36,997 bases of DNA from an uncultured Lachnospiraceae bacterium (GCA_910585295.1 CAJUDE010000036.1:1-36997), one strand, 5' to 3'; shown: positions 25,436 through 33,613, counted from the stretch's first letter. Program-made: numbers and translations. The notes: a model not told the origin generated them from the letters alone.

Positions 25436-26123
25436 GCAGAGCCTCCCGGATATCCTCGGCATTGACCTGCCCATGTTCAAATGTCTGCCGGATCCTGCCG
25501 TCCTCCAGGACAAATACCCGGTCAGAAGTCAGCGTGATGCTCTCCAGGATGTGGGAGGAAAACAGCACGGTTCCATGCTCCTTATACCCCGAAATCTGCC
25601 CATACAGGTATTCCGTACTCTGGAAGTCCAACCCGTTCACCGGCTCGTCCAGAAGAAGCAGTTTGGTTTTTAAGGCAAAAGCCGTAATCAGGAATGCCTT
25701 TTTCCGGTTTCCGGTTGACAGCTCCCTTAAGAGGGTATCTGTATACTCTTCAAAACGGAAGCCCTGTATCAGCTCCGACACATCCGGAACCTCTCTCCCA
25801 TAGGCGGCGCATACATAGGCCAGGTATTCCCAGAAAGTAAAATACGAAAACGAATTGTCCTCGGCAAACACCGTATAGCGGCAGAGCTTAAAATCCTGCT
25901 TCCGAAAATCCACAGGTGAACCACAAAAGCAGATACCCTCTGAACGGAAGGTAGGGAGCAGCCCGGAAAGTACCTTCAGAAATGTGGTTTTCCCGGCCCC
26001 GTTCAGCCCAATCAATCCCGCCACTTCATGCTCGGCCAGCGCAAAAGAAAAATCCGAAAGTACCATTTTCTCGTTGCTGTACCATGCGCTTAAGTGTTTC
26101 ACAGCCAGGAGCGCTTCTCCCAT
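25416..26123 (-). CDS. ABC transporter ATP-binding protein (ABC-2 / drug-export type)
   Basis: A 235-residue ATPase. Walker A GLNGAGKTT (39-47), a signature of unusual form LSTGNRKK, Walker B LLLLDEPVNGLD and switch His in SSHILES are present. This is the form seen in ABC-2-type exporters such as the Ytr and bacteriocin-immunity groups. I use ATG 26123 (MGEALLAVKHLSAWY) behind GGGGGAG; a start at 26210 behind GGAGGGGAG would add 29 residues unlike the family. It is encoded after the small membrane protein at 26211-26384 and overlaps the permease gene, so the three form one unit. Confidence 0.88.
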   Translation of the reverse strand: MGEALLAVKHLSAWYSNEKMVLSDFSFALAEHEVAGLIGLNGAGKTTFLKVLSGLLPTFRSEGICFCGSPVDFRKQDFKLCRYTVFAEDNSFSYFTFWEYLAYVCAAYGREVPDVSELIQGFRFEEYTDTLLRELSTGNRKKAFLITAFALKTKLLLLDEPVNGLDFQSTEYLYGQISGYKEHGTVLFSSHILESITLTSDRVFVLEDGRIRQTFEHGQVNAEDIREALHDENDR

Positions 26124-26210
26124 CTTATCTCCCCCTTTTTCAATGTAATGCCCTCTATCCTTCGCCTCGGCGGCAAGCCGTCGGGAAGTATTAATAGAAA
26201 TGCTTCGCAT

Positions 26211-26384
26211 TTACTCCCCTCCTTTGTTCTTTTCTTTTTTCCATACCGCATATGCGGAATACAGGAAAGCGACTGCCAATACCAGATAAAGCCCCATCAT
26301 AGGGAAGTTCCCCGATATCCCGCATACAATGGCTGCAGCCAGCCAGATCAGTCCCAGACTTCCCCGAATATAAATATGACGCAT
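26211..26384 (-). CDS. Small membrane protein of 57 residues, first gene of the ABC unit
   Basis: ATG 26384 follows a perfect GAAGGAGG and the frame runs to TAA 26211. The protein begins MRHIYIRGSLGLIWLAAAIV and has two helices (about 8-25 and 29-47) and a basic Lys-rich tail. Its stop is next to the region leading into the ABC ATPase gene, so it is probably co-transcribed. Small helical partners of ABC-2 transporters are common, but I do not know this family. Confidence 0.65.
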   Translation of the reverse strand: MRHIYIRGSLGLIWLAAAIVCGISGNFPMMGLYLVLAVAFLYSAYAVWKKEKNKGGE

Positions 26385-26405
26385 TCTTTTTCCCTCCTTC
26401 GCCGC

Positions 26406-26841
26406 TTACGGCTCGTAATCTATATACGAAATATAATGATCTATCCAATCATACGCTTTTTTCGGAATCGTATGTACTCTGTTGTCCGTCTGCTCAATAA
26501 AATATTCTCCCTCGTCTTCATATAAAAATAATCTGCCTATCACATTTCCTATACTGATCTTCGCTGTTTATCACGATGGGAATGTCAGAATTCCTTTTAA
26601 GAGAGGTTGTCTACTGCGCCTGGCAATTCAAGCTTATATGTATTTAATTCTTTTGCCTCAGTAAAATCGGGGATAACCGGTTTCCCTTTTCCCTCGAATT
26701 CCACATTATAAAACTTGTCTGTTTTTTCATCGTAAATCAATATTCAGCCATATATGCCGTTACCGGCATTTGCGTGTCGGAAACTTTCAGAGAATATGTC
26801 TTATCATCTTTTATGTCCATGTCCGTATAATGAGATACCGC
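26406..26841 (-). pseudogene. Degenerate gene with DUF5301-like C-terminus
   Basis: Three pieces in different frames look coding. They are DKTYSLKVSDTQMPVTAYM (about 26841-26735); after a one-base shift, DEKTDKFYNVEFEGKGKPVI ... LNTYKLELPGAVDNLS (to about 26602); and IGRLFLYEDEGEYFIEQTDN ... DWIDHYISYIDYEP (about 26555-26406). The last piece resembles the end of DUF5301-type lipoproteins (YxxxGxYYxEQP). Stops and frameshifts mean no single product. Function unknown. Confidence 0.45.
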
Positions 26842-26861
26842 TTAGTTTAATCGGTCGGCAA

Positions 26862-27419
26862 TCATTTGCCCCGCAAGCTTATTTTTTCCCAAAAGCCAAA
26901 TACATACGCTTCTTTCAGCAGGCATTCTATGAATTCCTGCTTGCCTTTTGTATAGCTTCTTCGGTCGTCTGGAAATTGTAACGCCAGTTTTTTCTTACAG
27001 GCGTCGTATTGCATTGCCTTTTCAGGATGGCAATTCAGATAATCCCGAAAATTGATATAGTTGTTCCATTCTGTCCCATTCCATTTGACTGCATGGATAT
27101 GATGGGTACGTGTATCTTTTTCAAAATCACCCATTACAAATAACATTTGTCCTGCAACATCTTCTCCGCGAAAAACAAAATTGTGTTCTTCTAACTGTTT
27201 CATATAAGGCGAAATACCATTCAAATCACGAAGGCCAATCACAATGTCAATAATTGGTTTTGCATAAATGGAAGCAATCGCAGTGCTTCCGACATGCTGA
27301 GCATCGACAGCAGCATATCCTAAAATCTGTTTCAATTTCAAAATTACATTTTCAGCATTTTTATTCCATTCCTCTTGATGGGGCAAAAGCTTTACGCTTC
27401 CTCTTTTTAATCCTGTCAT
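26862..27419 (-). CDS. GrpB-like (UPF0157) nucleotidyltransferase-fold protein
   Basis: A 185-residue protein. VDAQHVGSTAIASIYAKPII with Asp58 (PIIDIVIG) is the hallmark of the GrpB/UPF0157 family, which has a nucleotidyltransferase-like fold; HHIHAVKWNGTEWNNYINFR and LNCHPEKAMQY are further conserved parts. The biochemical role is not settled in the family. It begins three bases after the stop of the YoaP gene behind AAGGGA, so it is translated from the same message. Length is normal. Confidence 0.85.
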   Translation of the reverse strand: MTGLKRGSVKLLPHQEEWNKNAENVILKLKQILGYAAVDAQHVGSTAIASIYAKPIIDIVIGLRDLNGISPYMKQLEEHNFVFRGEDVAGQMLFVMGDFEKDTRTHHIHAVKWNGTEWNNYINFRDYLNCHPEKAMQYDACKKKLALQFPDDRRSYTKGKQEFIECLLKEAYVFGFWEKISLRGK

Positions 27420-27422
27420 TTA

Positions 27423-28010
27423 TCACATTCCCTTATCTGCTAAAATTTTATCACATTCCTTTTCCGACAGGATTTCATGTGTTACAAGCTGCCCATCATA
27501 GAAAAGGGAAAAGGTTGTAAAGGGCGAGGGGCATCCCTGCGCATCTTCTCTAGTCTGGATATGGACAGTTTGAAATACCGCGTTCCTAGCCTTTGCCATC
27601 CCCTCCAGTATCGGTACATACTTCGCCGTAAAGGGGCATTGGTTTGTGTAATACAGCACAAATCCTTCTGGCATATCTTTCTGCCTGCCCACGCTATCCC
27701 GGAAACGGGGAAGGGATGCGTCCTCCTCAAAGGGCAAATACATCAGCTCAAAATAAGGCTCCGCCGTATCCGCTGTCTAAAACCCCTTATAACTCATATA
27801 CTTCGGGTCTGAGAGGAATCCCATTTTCTTTTTGGAGGACAGGATTACAAGCCCCTTTTTACCTTTCGCTTTACTGTCGCGGGTACACGCATCCAGCCTG
27901 TCTTTCAGCCAGTTCTTTTTGGACATGACCTGAATATCCTTGTTATTGGAAATCGCACAGCAGATGTGTTCTTTATCAATATTTTCGTGCTTCAGTTTTC
28001 CAAGTTCCAT
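27423..28010 (-). pseudogene. GNAT acetyltransferase with YoaP domain: in-frame TAG and internal deletion
   Basis: One frame with a single stop. The N-terminal part is MELGKLKHENIDKEHICCAI ... IQVMSKKNWLKDR. It then jumps to LDACTRDSKAKGKKG, so about 60 residues of the GNAT core, including the acetyl-CoA loop, are missing. LSDPKYMSYKGF is followed by TAG (27779-27777), and the same frame continues TADTAEPYFELMYLPF and the YoaP-like domain (GFVLYYTNQCPFTAKYVPIL ... LFYDGQLVTHEILS). With both lesions the enzyme is probably dead, though the YoaP part might be made alone from ATG 27743. Confidence 0.75.
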
Positions 28011-28058
28011 ATCCTATCGCCTCCGTATCGTTCAATCTGCATTTATGCAAGCAAAAAA

Positions 28059-28187
28059 TCACTCTAACCACCCCTGATAAAACGCGACCGCTCCCAAAAT
28101 TGCGCCTATAGCCATCGCCGCCAATGTTACAACAATAATAATAGGATGTTCTTTCATCAGTTTCCCTAATTCTTTTAAATCGTTCAA
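28059..28187 (-). CDS. Small single-helix protein of 42 residues
   Basis: TTG 28187 follows AAAGGAGG by about nine bases, and the frame reads LNDLKELGKLMKEHPIIIVV then TLAAMAIGAILGAVAFYQGW LE to TGA 28059. There is a basic amphipathic start, one helix (about residues 16-37) and a short end. The composition is typical of a real small membrane protein. It lies between the CPBP gene (40 bp) and the broken GNAT gene. Unknown function; an immunity or toxin-like role is only a guess. Confidence 0.5.
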   Translation of the reverse strand: MNDLKELGKLMKEHPIIIVVTLAAMAIGAILGAVAFYQGWLE

Positions 28188-28227
28188 TGATCCTTTCCTC
28201 CTTTGTCCCACAACGGGAATTTGTCAA

Positions 28228-28968
28228 TCAAAAAACTTTTTTTGCTGATTTTTTATATAACAGAGCGCCAGCAGAAATTACAATTGCCAATATAACAACA
28301 TTATATTGCATTGGCGCCAAATAGCAGATATTAAAGGCTGCGTGTATAATAGTAGTAAGCAGAATATTTCTGCATTGATAATAGGCCATTCCCAAACCAA
28401 CAGAAACAATTACTGTCCATATACAGAGCCAAACAATCTGTCCAAAACTCAATGAATTTCTGATTATCCACATTGGCATATGCCACACTGCCCAAACAGC
28501 GCCAACAAATATAACGCTGATGATTTTTTTCTTAAAAGGCAACCGTTCAAGCAAAAATCCCCGCCATGCTATTTCTTCAACAAGTGCTGTAATCAGCAGA
28601 TATATACAGTTTGCCAATAGTGACGCTAATGACAAATATATATTTACGTCCACTCCCGTTATAAGCGAATAGCAATAAGAACAGAGTATCCCCGCAGCCA
28701 TACATACAGCCCATATCAAAATATGTTTGGCCGTTATTTTCCCTGAAAACATCTGTGAAAAGTACACCTTGACATTCTGCTCGCAAATCAGCAGAAAAAC
28801 AGCAGCTATCGAGGGGATGCACACATATAAGTATTTTACGTATAACAATATATTGGGAATGATAATTCCGTTTTGTTCTAGCAATGTAGGAACATAGCAC
28901 ATAAACGATAAAATATATACGACAGAAACCCATAACGTGAGTTTCAACTTATTTGTGTATCCCGCCAT
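28228..28968 (-). CDS. CPBP-family intramembrane metalloprotease (Abi/CAAX type)
   Basis: A 246-residue membrane protein with about eight helices. The active-site motifs of the CPBP family are present: Glu131-Glu132 with Arg136 (EEIAWRGFLLERL), His163 (WHMPMW), and His209 with Asn213 (HAAFN). Bacterial members act in bacteriocin maturation or self-immunity, or have unknown targets. ATG 28968 lies eight bases after AGGAGG. It stands among small membrane and ABC genes, which fits a peptide-related or immunity role, but nothing here shows the substrate. Confidence 0.88.
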   Translation of the reverse strand: MAGYTNKLKLTLWVSVVYILSFMCYVPTLLEQNGIIIPNILLYVKYLYVCIPSIAAVFLLICEQNVKVYFSQMFSGKITAKHILIWAVCMAAGILCSYCYSLITGVDVNIYLSLASLLANCIYLLITALVEEIAWRGFLLERLPFKKKIISVIFVGAVWAVWHMPMWIIRNSLSFGQIVWLCIWTVIVSVGLGMAYYQCRNILLTTIIHAAFNICYLAPMQYNVVILAIVISAGALLYKKSAKKVF

Positions 28969-29019
28969 CACAATTTCCTCCTTGCAGTGCGATAATCTTA
29001 CAGAAATTCTGATTTTTCT

Positions 29020-29259
29020 TTATATTTCTTCAAAAATTTTTTCATTGTAATCCTTCGCATATTCTGCCATACCCTCAAAATGCTTTGGACAAATTCCCAC
29101 TTTTTCATATTCTGCAAGATATTTATTCAGAGCCTGATTGAATACTTCCACATTTTCTTCCAGGTTTTGTGGATTAAATTTATCCATAATTTCAAAGCCA
29201 TCCACTGAGATACATTCTGCAATCTCATAGATCATCCACTGTAAAGACAATAAATTCAT
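29020..29259 (-). CDS. Small soluble hypothetical protein
   Basis: A 79-residue frame starting MNLLSLQWMIYEIAECISVD and ending in a helical, acidic part (LEENVEVFNQALNKYLAEYEK, then HFEGMAEYAKDYNEKIFEEI). The composition looks like a real helical protein. The ribosome site is weak (GGTAGGAAT about 11 bases away), and the start overlaps the end of another small frame (29225-29386), so coupling is possible. No family recognised. Confidence 0.5.
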   Translation of the reverse strand: MNLLSLQWMIYEIAECISVDGFEIMDKFNPQNLEENVEVFNQALNKYLAEYEKVGICPKHFEGMAEYAKDYNEKIFEEI

Positions 29260-29386
29260 AAAGGAATCTGATTCCTACCACAATGGCTGCTATGCCAAAG
29301 AAACAGCTTCTCTTGTTTCCATCGACAATCCAAAGCAAACCGCGCAGTATAAGAAGTAATCCTACAAAAATCGGGATAAATTTATT
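29225..29386 (-). other. Possible two-helix membrane protein without a canonical start
   Basis: A frame follows the TAG of the gene at 29393 and reads NKFIPIFVGLLLILRGLLWI, then VDGNKRSCFFGIAAIVVGIR and FLYEFIVFTVDDL, two clear helices. No ATG, GTG or TTG is placed to start it. Either the start was mutated or it is a remnant. Confidence 0.35.
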
Positions 29387-29392
29387 AACAGC

Positions 29393-29806
29393 CTATGTCA
29401 TTCCTTTTTCCTTCCTGCCCTCTTTTTTCTTAAAAACATAAACGACAGTATTCATGATACATAACAGTACAAAAAGGCCCGTAAAGTTAATCCAAATATC
29501 TCGGTATGCAGTCTTCGCCAAAGGTTCCCGCAGTCCGCTAAACCAAACATACGCGAACGCCAGCAGCTGAGAGGGAATATAGGCAATCAAATATCTGAGA
29601 GCCAAAGGCTTAACAGGCAGATTTGTGCACAGCTCAAATGCAGCTATCCCAATCAGGAGGACCATAGCCCTGTCTAACTCATGCCAGTTACCGCTTGGGT
29701 CTTCATAAATACCATTACAAAGGTACAAAACGCTGTTCAACAATGTTATTACTGTATATATAATCGAGTAAATCGATACGATACGAATCCACTTTTTCTT
29801 ATTCAT
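29393..29806 (-). CDS. Four-helix membrane protein, unknown function
   Basis: A 137-residue protein from ATG 29806 (GGAGAAG five bases upstream), starting MNKKKWIRIVSIYSIIYTVI. Helices lie at about 8-28, 50-66, 73-93 and 107-127, with a short Lys/Arg/Glu-rich tail. It may match a domain-of-unknown-function family (DUF6608-like), a weak recollection. A longer frame to 29917 lacks a good start. The leader holds a hairpin at 29831-29857. Confidence 0.65.
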   Translation of the reverse strand: MNKKKWIRIVSIYSIIYTVITLLNSVLYLCNGIYEDPSGNWHELDRAMVLLIGIAAFELCTNLPVKPLALRYLIAYIPSQLLAFAYVWFSGLREPLAKTAYRDIWINFTGLFVLLCIMNTVVYVFKKKEGRKEKGMT

Positions 29807-29830
29807 TTTCTTCTCCGATCTAAACAATCC

Positions 29831-29857
29831 AAACGGTCGGAGCCATTCCAACCGTTT
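29831..29857. promoter_or_regulatory. Leader hairpin before the gene at 29806
   Basis: Arms AAACGGTCGG and CCAACCGTTT pair over nine of ten positions with a seven-base loop. It lies 24 bp upstream of the start codon. It could be a transcript-stabilising or regulatory hairpin; no T-run follows in either direction. Confidence 0.35.
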
Positions 29858-29952
29858 ATTTCCATCTACTACGAATACCATTGGTGACTGCGCTTTCTTA
29901 ATGTCAGCGTTCCTCACCGCAGATATGTCCCCATTTTACTGGTAATCAGGCA

Positions 29953-29975
29953 CCCTGGCAGCAAAGCTGCCAGGG
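29953..29975. terminator. Strong perfect hairpin between coiled-coil gene and membrane gene
   Basis: CCCTGGCAGC, AAA, GCTGCCAGGG: ten perfect pairs with a three-base loop, 38 bp after the stop codon of the gene at 30014. A T-rich stretch (ATTATCTTTTAT) follows on the plus strand only. It is probably a terminator or mRNA-end hairpin for the minus-strand genes, though the U-tract there is poor. Confidence 0.5.
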
Positions 29976-30013
29976 ATTATCTTTTATAATTCAAAATGCC
30001 CCTGTGGCAACAA

Positions 30014-30517
30014 CTATACTGAAACAGAAATATTTGTGCCAGATTCCGATTTCGATGCTTCCCCGGTTTTCGTATAGATTACAGGTTCCATCTTAATAAC
30101 ATCCGTTGTTCCATCTACAGATATGCCGTTGTCCGCACCAGCCTGAACCGAATCAGCCTTCCCGTCCAATACGGCCTTCCCACTTTCGCTGACGCTGACG
30201 GTATCCGTATCCCCATTCCGGCTTTCCACTATCCTCTTTTCCATCTCCTCACGTTGCTCCCTGCGTTTCTGGATGGCGTTTTCCTGCTCTGTTTTCGCTT
30301 TTTCCCTTGCCTCCTTTGCGTCCTCCTCTATTCCTTTTTCGGCTTTCTTCTGATAGTCCTCCGCTTTATCCGCAAATTCGCCGACATATCCCATTGCCCG
30401 CTCCATAACGGCTATATCGCCTCTTTGCTCTGCGGCTTTATAGATGCGGAAGGGCGTATTCAACAACTCCATACTCATACTTGCCCCTGCAAGGCCTTCC
30501 ATTGTTTTCGTATGCAT
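30014..30517 (-). CDS. Coiled-coil hypothetical protein
   Basis: A 167-residue protein, start ATG 30517 behind GGAGGG. The N-terminal part is MHTKTMEGLAGASMSMELLN ... MERAMGYVGEFADKAEDYQ. The middle is a charged helix (about 60-105, with AKTEQENAIQKRREQREEME), and the C-terminal third is Ser/Thr/Asp/Gly-rich and likely disordered. No signal peptide or membrane helix. It follows the FlxA-like gene after a terminator and may have its own promoter. Function unknown. Confidence 0.7.
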   Translation of the reverse strand: MHTKTMEGLAGASMSMELLNTPFRIYKAAEQRGDIAVMERAMGYVGEFADKAEDYQKKAEKGIEEDAKEAREKAKTEQENAIQKRREQREEMEKRIVESRNGDTDTVSVSESGKAVLDGKADSVQAGADNGISVDGTTDVIKMEPVIYTKTGEASKSESGTNISVSV

Positions 30518-30585
30518 AATTGTCCCTCCTTTGAATCCTTCCTGCCACAATCCTTTTTAAGAAATTCAAATGACGCTGCCATTTC

Positions 30586-30632
30586 AAAAATACCGGAAAA
30601 CAGTGCGCATTTGCAACCATCTCCCGGTATTG
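30586..30632 (-). terminator. Intrinsic terminator after the FlxA-like gene
   Basis: Minus strand: AATACCGGGA and TTCCGGTATT pair with one wobble across a 23-base loop, followed by TTTTT. It begins about ten bases after the stop of the FlxA-like gene. Confidence 0.6.
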
Positions 30633-30640
30633 ATACTACA

Positions 30641-31255
30641 CTAAAAATCCAAATCCCTTATAGAAGCATTCTGCCGCCTGTAGGTATCATTATCTTTCTG
30701 TCTTAACTCGTTTTCTACCTGCGCCAGCATTTTCTCCAGTTCCCGGATTTTGTTTTCCTTATTATTGCCGGATGGCAAAGAGGGATTCCCGAAGGGCGCT
30801 CCATCCCCGGAAGCTGACTGAATCTGCTGTTCCAGCTGCTTTTTCTTTTCTTTCAGCTTTTTGATTTCCCTGTCAACTTTATCCGTATTTGCAACACATT
30901 TCTCCTCCGGCTTTCCCTGGCTGCCCCCGCTTACCTTCGGCCCTTTTCCATCTTCGCCTTCCCCAGAACGGCCATCCTTTCCATCTGCATGGTCAGCTTT
31001 CGGGCCGTCAAAAAAGATTTTCCGGTTGCCGTCCTCGTCCTGGCCTACCCGGTACAGTCCCGTAGGCTTTTTTCCCGATTTTTCACTGCTGATGTATTCA
31101 TCCTGTGGTTCGGACAGCTTGCCAGAATTTTTCTCCTCTGCAACCTTCTCTGCTTCCTTTGCTTTTCCCGCCCTCCAGACGGCCTGTTTTTCCTTCACCC
31201 TTTCTGCATAGTCGGTTCTGGAATGTTCATAGTTTCCATTCACCTGCATTGCCAT
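30641..31255 (-). CDS. FlxA-like coiled-coil protein
   Basis: A 204-residue hydrophilic protein. The first part (MAMQVNGNYEHSRTDYAERV ...) is Lys/Glu-rich, a Gly/Asp/Lys-rich linker spans about 70-115, and the C-terminal part (REIKKLKEKKKQLEQQIQSA ... NELRQKDNDTYRRQNA) looks like the FlxA-like family, a coiled coil seen in many Lachnospiraceae proteins. AAGGAGG lies nine bases before ATG 31255; ATG 31261 is too close to that site. The gene is 94 bp after the sensor kinase gene. No activity is known; it may be controlled by the adjacent AgrC/AgrA-like pair. Confidence 0.65.
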   Translation of the reverse strand: MAMQVNGNYEHSRTDYAERVKEKQAVWRAGKAKEAEKVAEEKNSGKLSEPQDEYISSEKSGKKPTGLYRVGQDEDGNRKIFFDGPKADHADGKDGRSGEGEDGKGPKVSGGSQGKPEEKCVANTDKVDREIKKLKEKKKQLEQQIQSASGDGAPFGNPSLPSGNNKENKIRELEKMLAQVENELRQKDNDTYRRQNASIRDLDF

Positions 31256-31349
31256 AAGCATGTTCCTCCTTCAACTTGATATTGGCAGGCAGCCGTCCTT
31301 ACAGAAAGCTCCCTTCCTTTTTCTTTTTTCGGTTGCAGAAAGTAACGTG

Positions 31350-32678
31350 TTAATCCATTTGCTGTGGGATACCTTCTGGGTGCTGTGAAATGATCAGCAG
31401 CACATGGAGGACAAATTTATTCTCCTGTGCATCTATACTCATGGCGCCGCCATATTTTTCAGCCACCTTCTTTACATTCGACAAACCTGTCCCTTTTTTG
31501 AACGCGCCTTTCCCATAGAAGCTGTTTTCTATTTCCATCATAAGGAAATCTCCCTGGGTGCGCCCGGACACATAGATATATTTTTCCATACCGGCATCCA
31601 GCCTTTTTACTGCCTGAATCGCATTGTCCAATACATTTGACAGGATAATACAGATATCAATGTCCCGCAGACTGCAGGGATATGGCAGAAGGAGGGAACA
31701 GTCCACATCTATCCCCATGCTTTTGGCTATCCCCAGCTTGTTTCCCACCAAAATATCCACTACTGGATTATTGGTGCTGCAGGGGAATGACATTTTTTCC
31801 GCCATATCATCCATATCTTCCATATAGCTTACCGCTTCCTCCAGTTTCCCGCTCTGCAGAAGATTTTTCACCACTACAATGTGGTTTCTAATGTCATGCC
31901 GGAACGACTTTGTTTCATCGTAACGGGTTTTCGCCTCTTCCACATACCGGTTCAGGGAATGTTCTTCCTGTTCCAACAGTGAAATTTCGGTGCTGAGGCG
32001 GAAATTCTGCTGCAGTTTCTTATAAGAGAACAAAATACAAAACAGGCTTAACAGTCCCAAAAGATGCATTACGAGCAGCTGCCAGTGACTGAGCAGATAC
32101 TCGAAAGATCCGTCCTCCTCTAAGATCACATACTGGTAATCAAATGAAAGCGTATTAATGTACTCACACATAATAAAAATCATCAGGATCGGAATGAAAA
32201 CCAGAAACATTTGCTGCATTTCCGATGCGGTATAGTCGGAAAAATAGCGATACACCATATAATAACAAACCCCTGTCAGCAAAAGAGACGCGGCCTCACT
32301 AGCCAGCATAGCCGCAATACCAGCCGTATCATAGAAAAAATAAGGCAGCCATGCGTATAACAGACCTATCAGAGATTTCACAATCCCATAGCAGAGCAGC
32401 ATGATTTCAGTTGTCAAGGTTGCATACAGAAGGGAAGTCTTAAAATCCACATGGCAGACCAGGATCCCACATACTGTAAGAAGAAATACCATCACCACGA
32501 AGCCAGTCGCCGTGCCAACTGAAAGAAAGCTGGTGAAAACCACCGCACATACTCCAAACAGGAAATAAAATGGGAGCCATAGTTTCTTTTTCAGGATTTT
32601 TGCCAGGAAATAAAACTGAAAGGCCGCCTCAATGAGGCCTATAATATATATATTGAAAAAATCTAAATACTCGACCAT
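31350..32678 (-). CDS. AgrC-like sensor histidine kinase (GHKL type)
   Basis: A 442-residue membrane kinase. Six or seven helices fill about residues 5-220, then a coiled coil, then the phospho-acceptor His261 in SFRHDIRNHIVVVK, and a GHKL ATPase domain with ILSNVLDNAIQAV and GTGLSNVKKVAEKYGG. This is the layout of AgrC and other peptide-pheromone or bacteriocin-controlling sensors. ATG 32678 follows GGGGCAGG; the longer frame to 32810 would add a hydrophilic Cys-rich start foreign to the family. No AgrB or AgrD gene is in the window, so the signal comes from elsewhere or is not a cyclic peptide. Confidence 0.88.
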   Translation of the reverse strand: MVEYLDFFNIYIIGLIEAAFQFYFLAKILKKKLWLPFYFLFGVCAVVFTSFLSVGTATGFVVMVFLLTVCGILVCHVDFKTSLLYATLTTEIMLLCYGIVKSLIGLLYAWLPYFFYDTAGIAAMLASEAASLLLTGVCYYMVYRYFSDYTASEMQQMFLVFIPILMIFIMCEYINTLSFDYQYVILEEDGSFEYLLSHWQLLVMHLLGLLSLFCILFSYKKLQQNFRLSTEISLLEQEEHSLNRYVEEAKTRYDETKSFRHDIRNHIVVVKNLLQSGKLEEAVSYMEDMDDMAEKMSFPCSTNNPVVDILVGNKLGIAKSMGIDVDCSLLLPYPCSLRDIDICIILSNVLDNAIQAVKRLDAGMEKYIYVSGRTQGDFLMMEIENSFYGKGAFKKGTGLSNVKKVAEKYGGAMSIDAQENKFVLHVLLIISQHPEGIPQQMD

Positions 32679-32847
32679 GTTACCTGCCCCCGCATGTAAA
32701 AACTCTGAATATCTGTTCCGTTCCTTCACAGATATTCCGCAATCCCATAACAATTGCCTCCAGCAATGGGGATTGCTCCTGCAGTCTGTACGCTTTCGCA
32801 CGAATTGCACAGCAAATACGCAATTCTGATTGAAATAATTACAGATC

Positions 32848-33552
32848 TCAAATGTTTTTCATATACTGCAGAACAACGCCGGAGAACTCCTTGCTCCGCA
32901 GCCGTGATACGGGAATCTCTTTGCCATTATCCATATAGGCAGTCCCGTTTTTATAACCTTTTAAATGTTTCAGATTGATAAGATAACTCCTGTGGCACCG
33001 GTAAAAACGGTTATCCAACTTTGTTTCCAGCTTTTCAATCCGTTCATAATAATCAACAACCTCGCCGGAAGCCAGGTTCAGATATATTTTCCTGTCTATG
33101 ATCTCACAAAAGACAATCTCATCCTTTTGGACGATACGCCCCTCATATCCCTTTTGCACCAGCAGGCTGTCTTCGCTGGCGTTTTGCATGGAAGCGTAAA
33201 GGCGCTCCATCGTCTTTTCAAACTGTTTCTCATCCACTGGCTTGACCAGATAATCGTAGGCCTGTACCTCAAAAGACTGGAATACCATCTCTTTCAGTAC
33301 CGTAATAAAGACTAAGAAGCCCTGAAACTGATCCGCCCTCAGCTTCCTTGCCGTTTCCATGCCATCCATGCCCTTCATCTGGATATCCAGAAACAGGATG
33401 TTGATGCGTCCATTGTAGCTCAGCAGCTCTTCGCCGCTGGAAAACATATGGAGGCTGATCTCCTGGTTCTTTTTACGAAAGAAATCTGAGACCATTGACC
33501 TTATATGGTCAGACATATGTTTTTCATCATCACAGATTGCAATACGGATCAA
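32848..33552 (-). CDS. AgrA-like LytTR response regulator
   Basis: A 234-residue regulator. The receiver domain (1-125) has acidic pocket CDDE and phospho-acceptor Asp56 (ILFLDIQMKGMDG), and the Lys of YLVKPVDEKQFE. The LytTR domain (about 135-234) has YYERIEKLETKLDNRFYRCH and RSYLINLKHLKGYKN, the DNA-binding fold that uses beta-strands. The start is TTG 33552 behind GAGGAGG, normal for weak-start regulators. It pairs with the AgrC-like kinase 169 bp downstream. Its promoter at 33626-33654 contains a dyad, so autoregulation is plausible. Confidence 0.92.
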   Translation of the reverse strand: MIRIAICDDEKHMSDHIRSMVSDFFRKKNQEISLHMFSSGEELLSYNGRINILFLDIQMKGMDGMETARKLRADQFQGFLVFITVLKEMVFQSFEVQAYDYLVKPVDEKQFEKTMERLYASMQNASEDSLLVQKGYEGRIVQKDEIVFCEIIDRKIYLNLASGEVVDYYERIEKLETKLDNRFYRCHRSYLINLKHLKGYKNGTAYMDNGKEIPVSRLRSKEFSGVVLQYMKNI

Positions 33553-33613
33553 TGCGCCACCTCCTCGTCATGATATCGCCAGCGGCAAAAGTTCATCTTT
33601 TGCCGCTGCCATA

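Noticed and set aside
25416..26210. Longer start (26210) for the ABC ATPase
   Set aside because: The extra 29 residues are unlike the family and the start at 26123 has a good GGGGGAG site, although a ribosome site before 26210 means this is not excluded.
30438..30620. Minus-strand 60-codon frame as an AgrD-like signal peptide
   Set aside because: It overlaps the coiled-coil gene in another frame, is strongly basic throughout and lacks a Cys/Ser-containing thiolactone core with an acidic tail.
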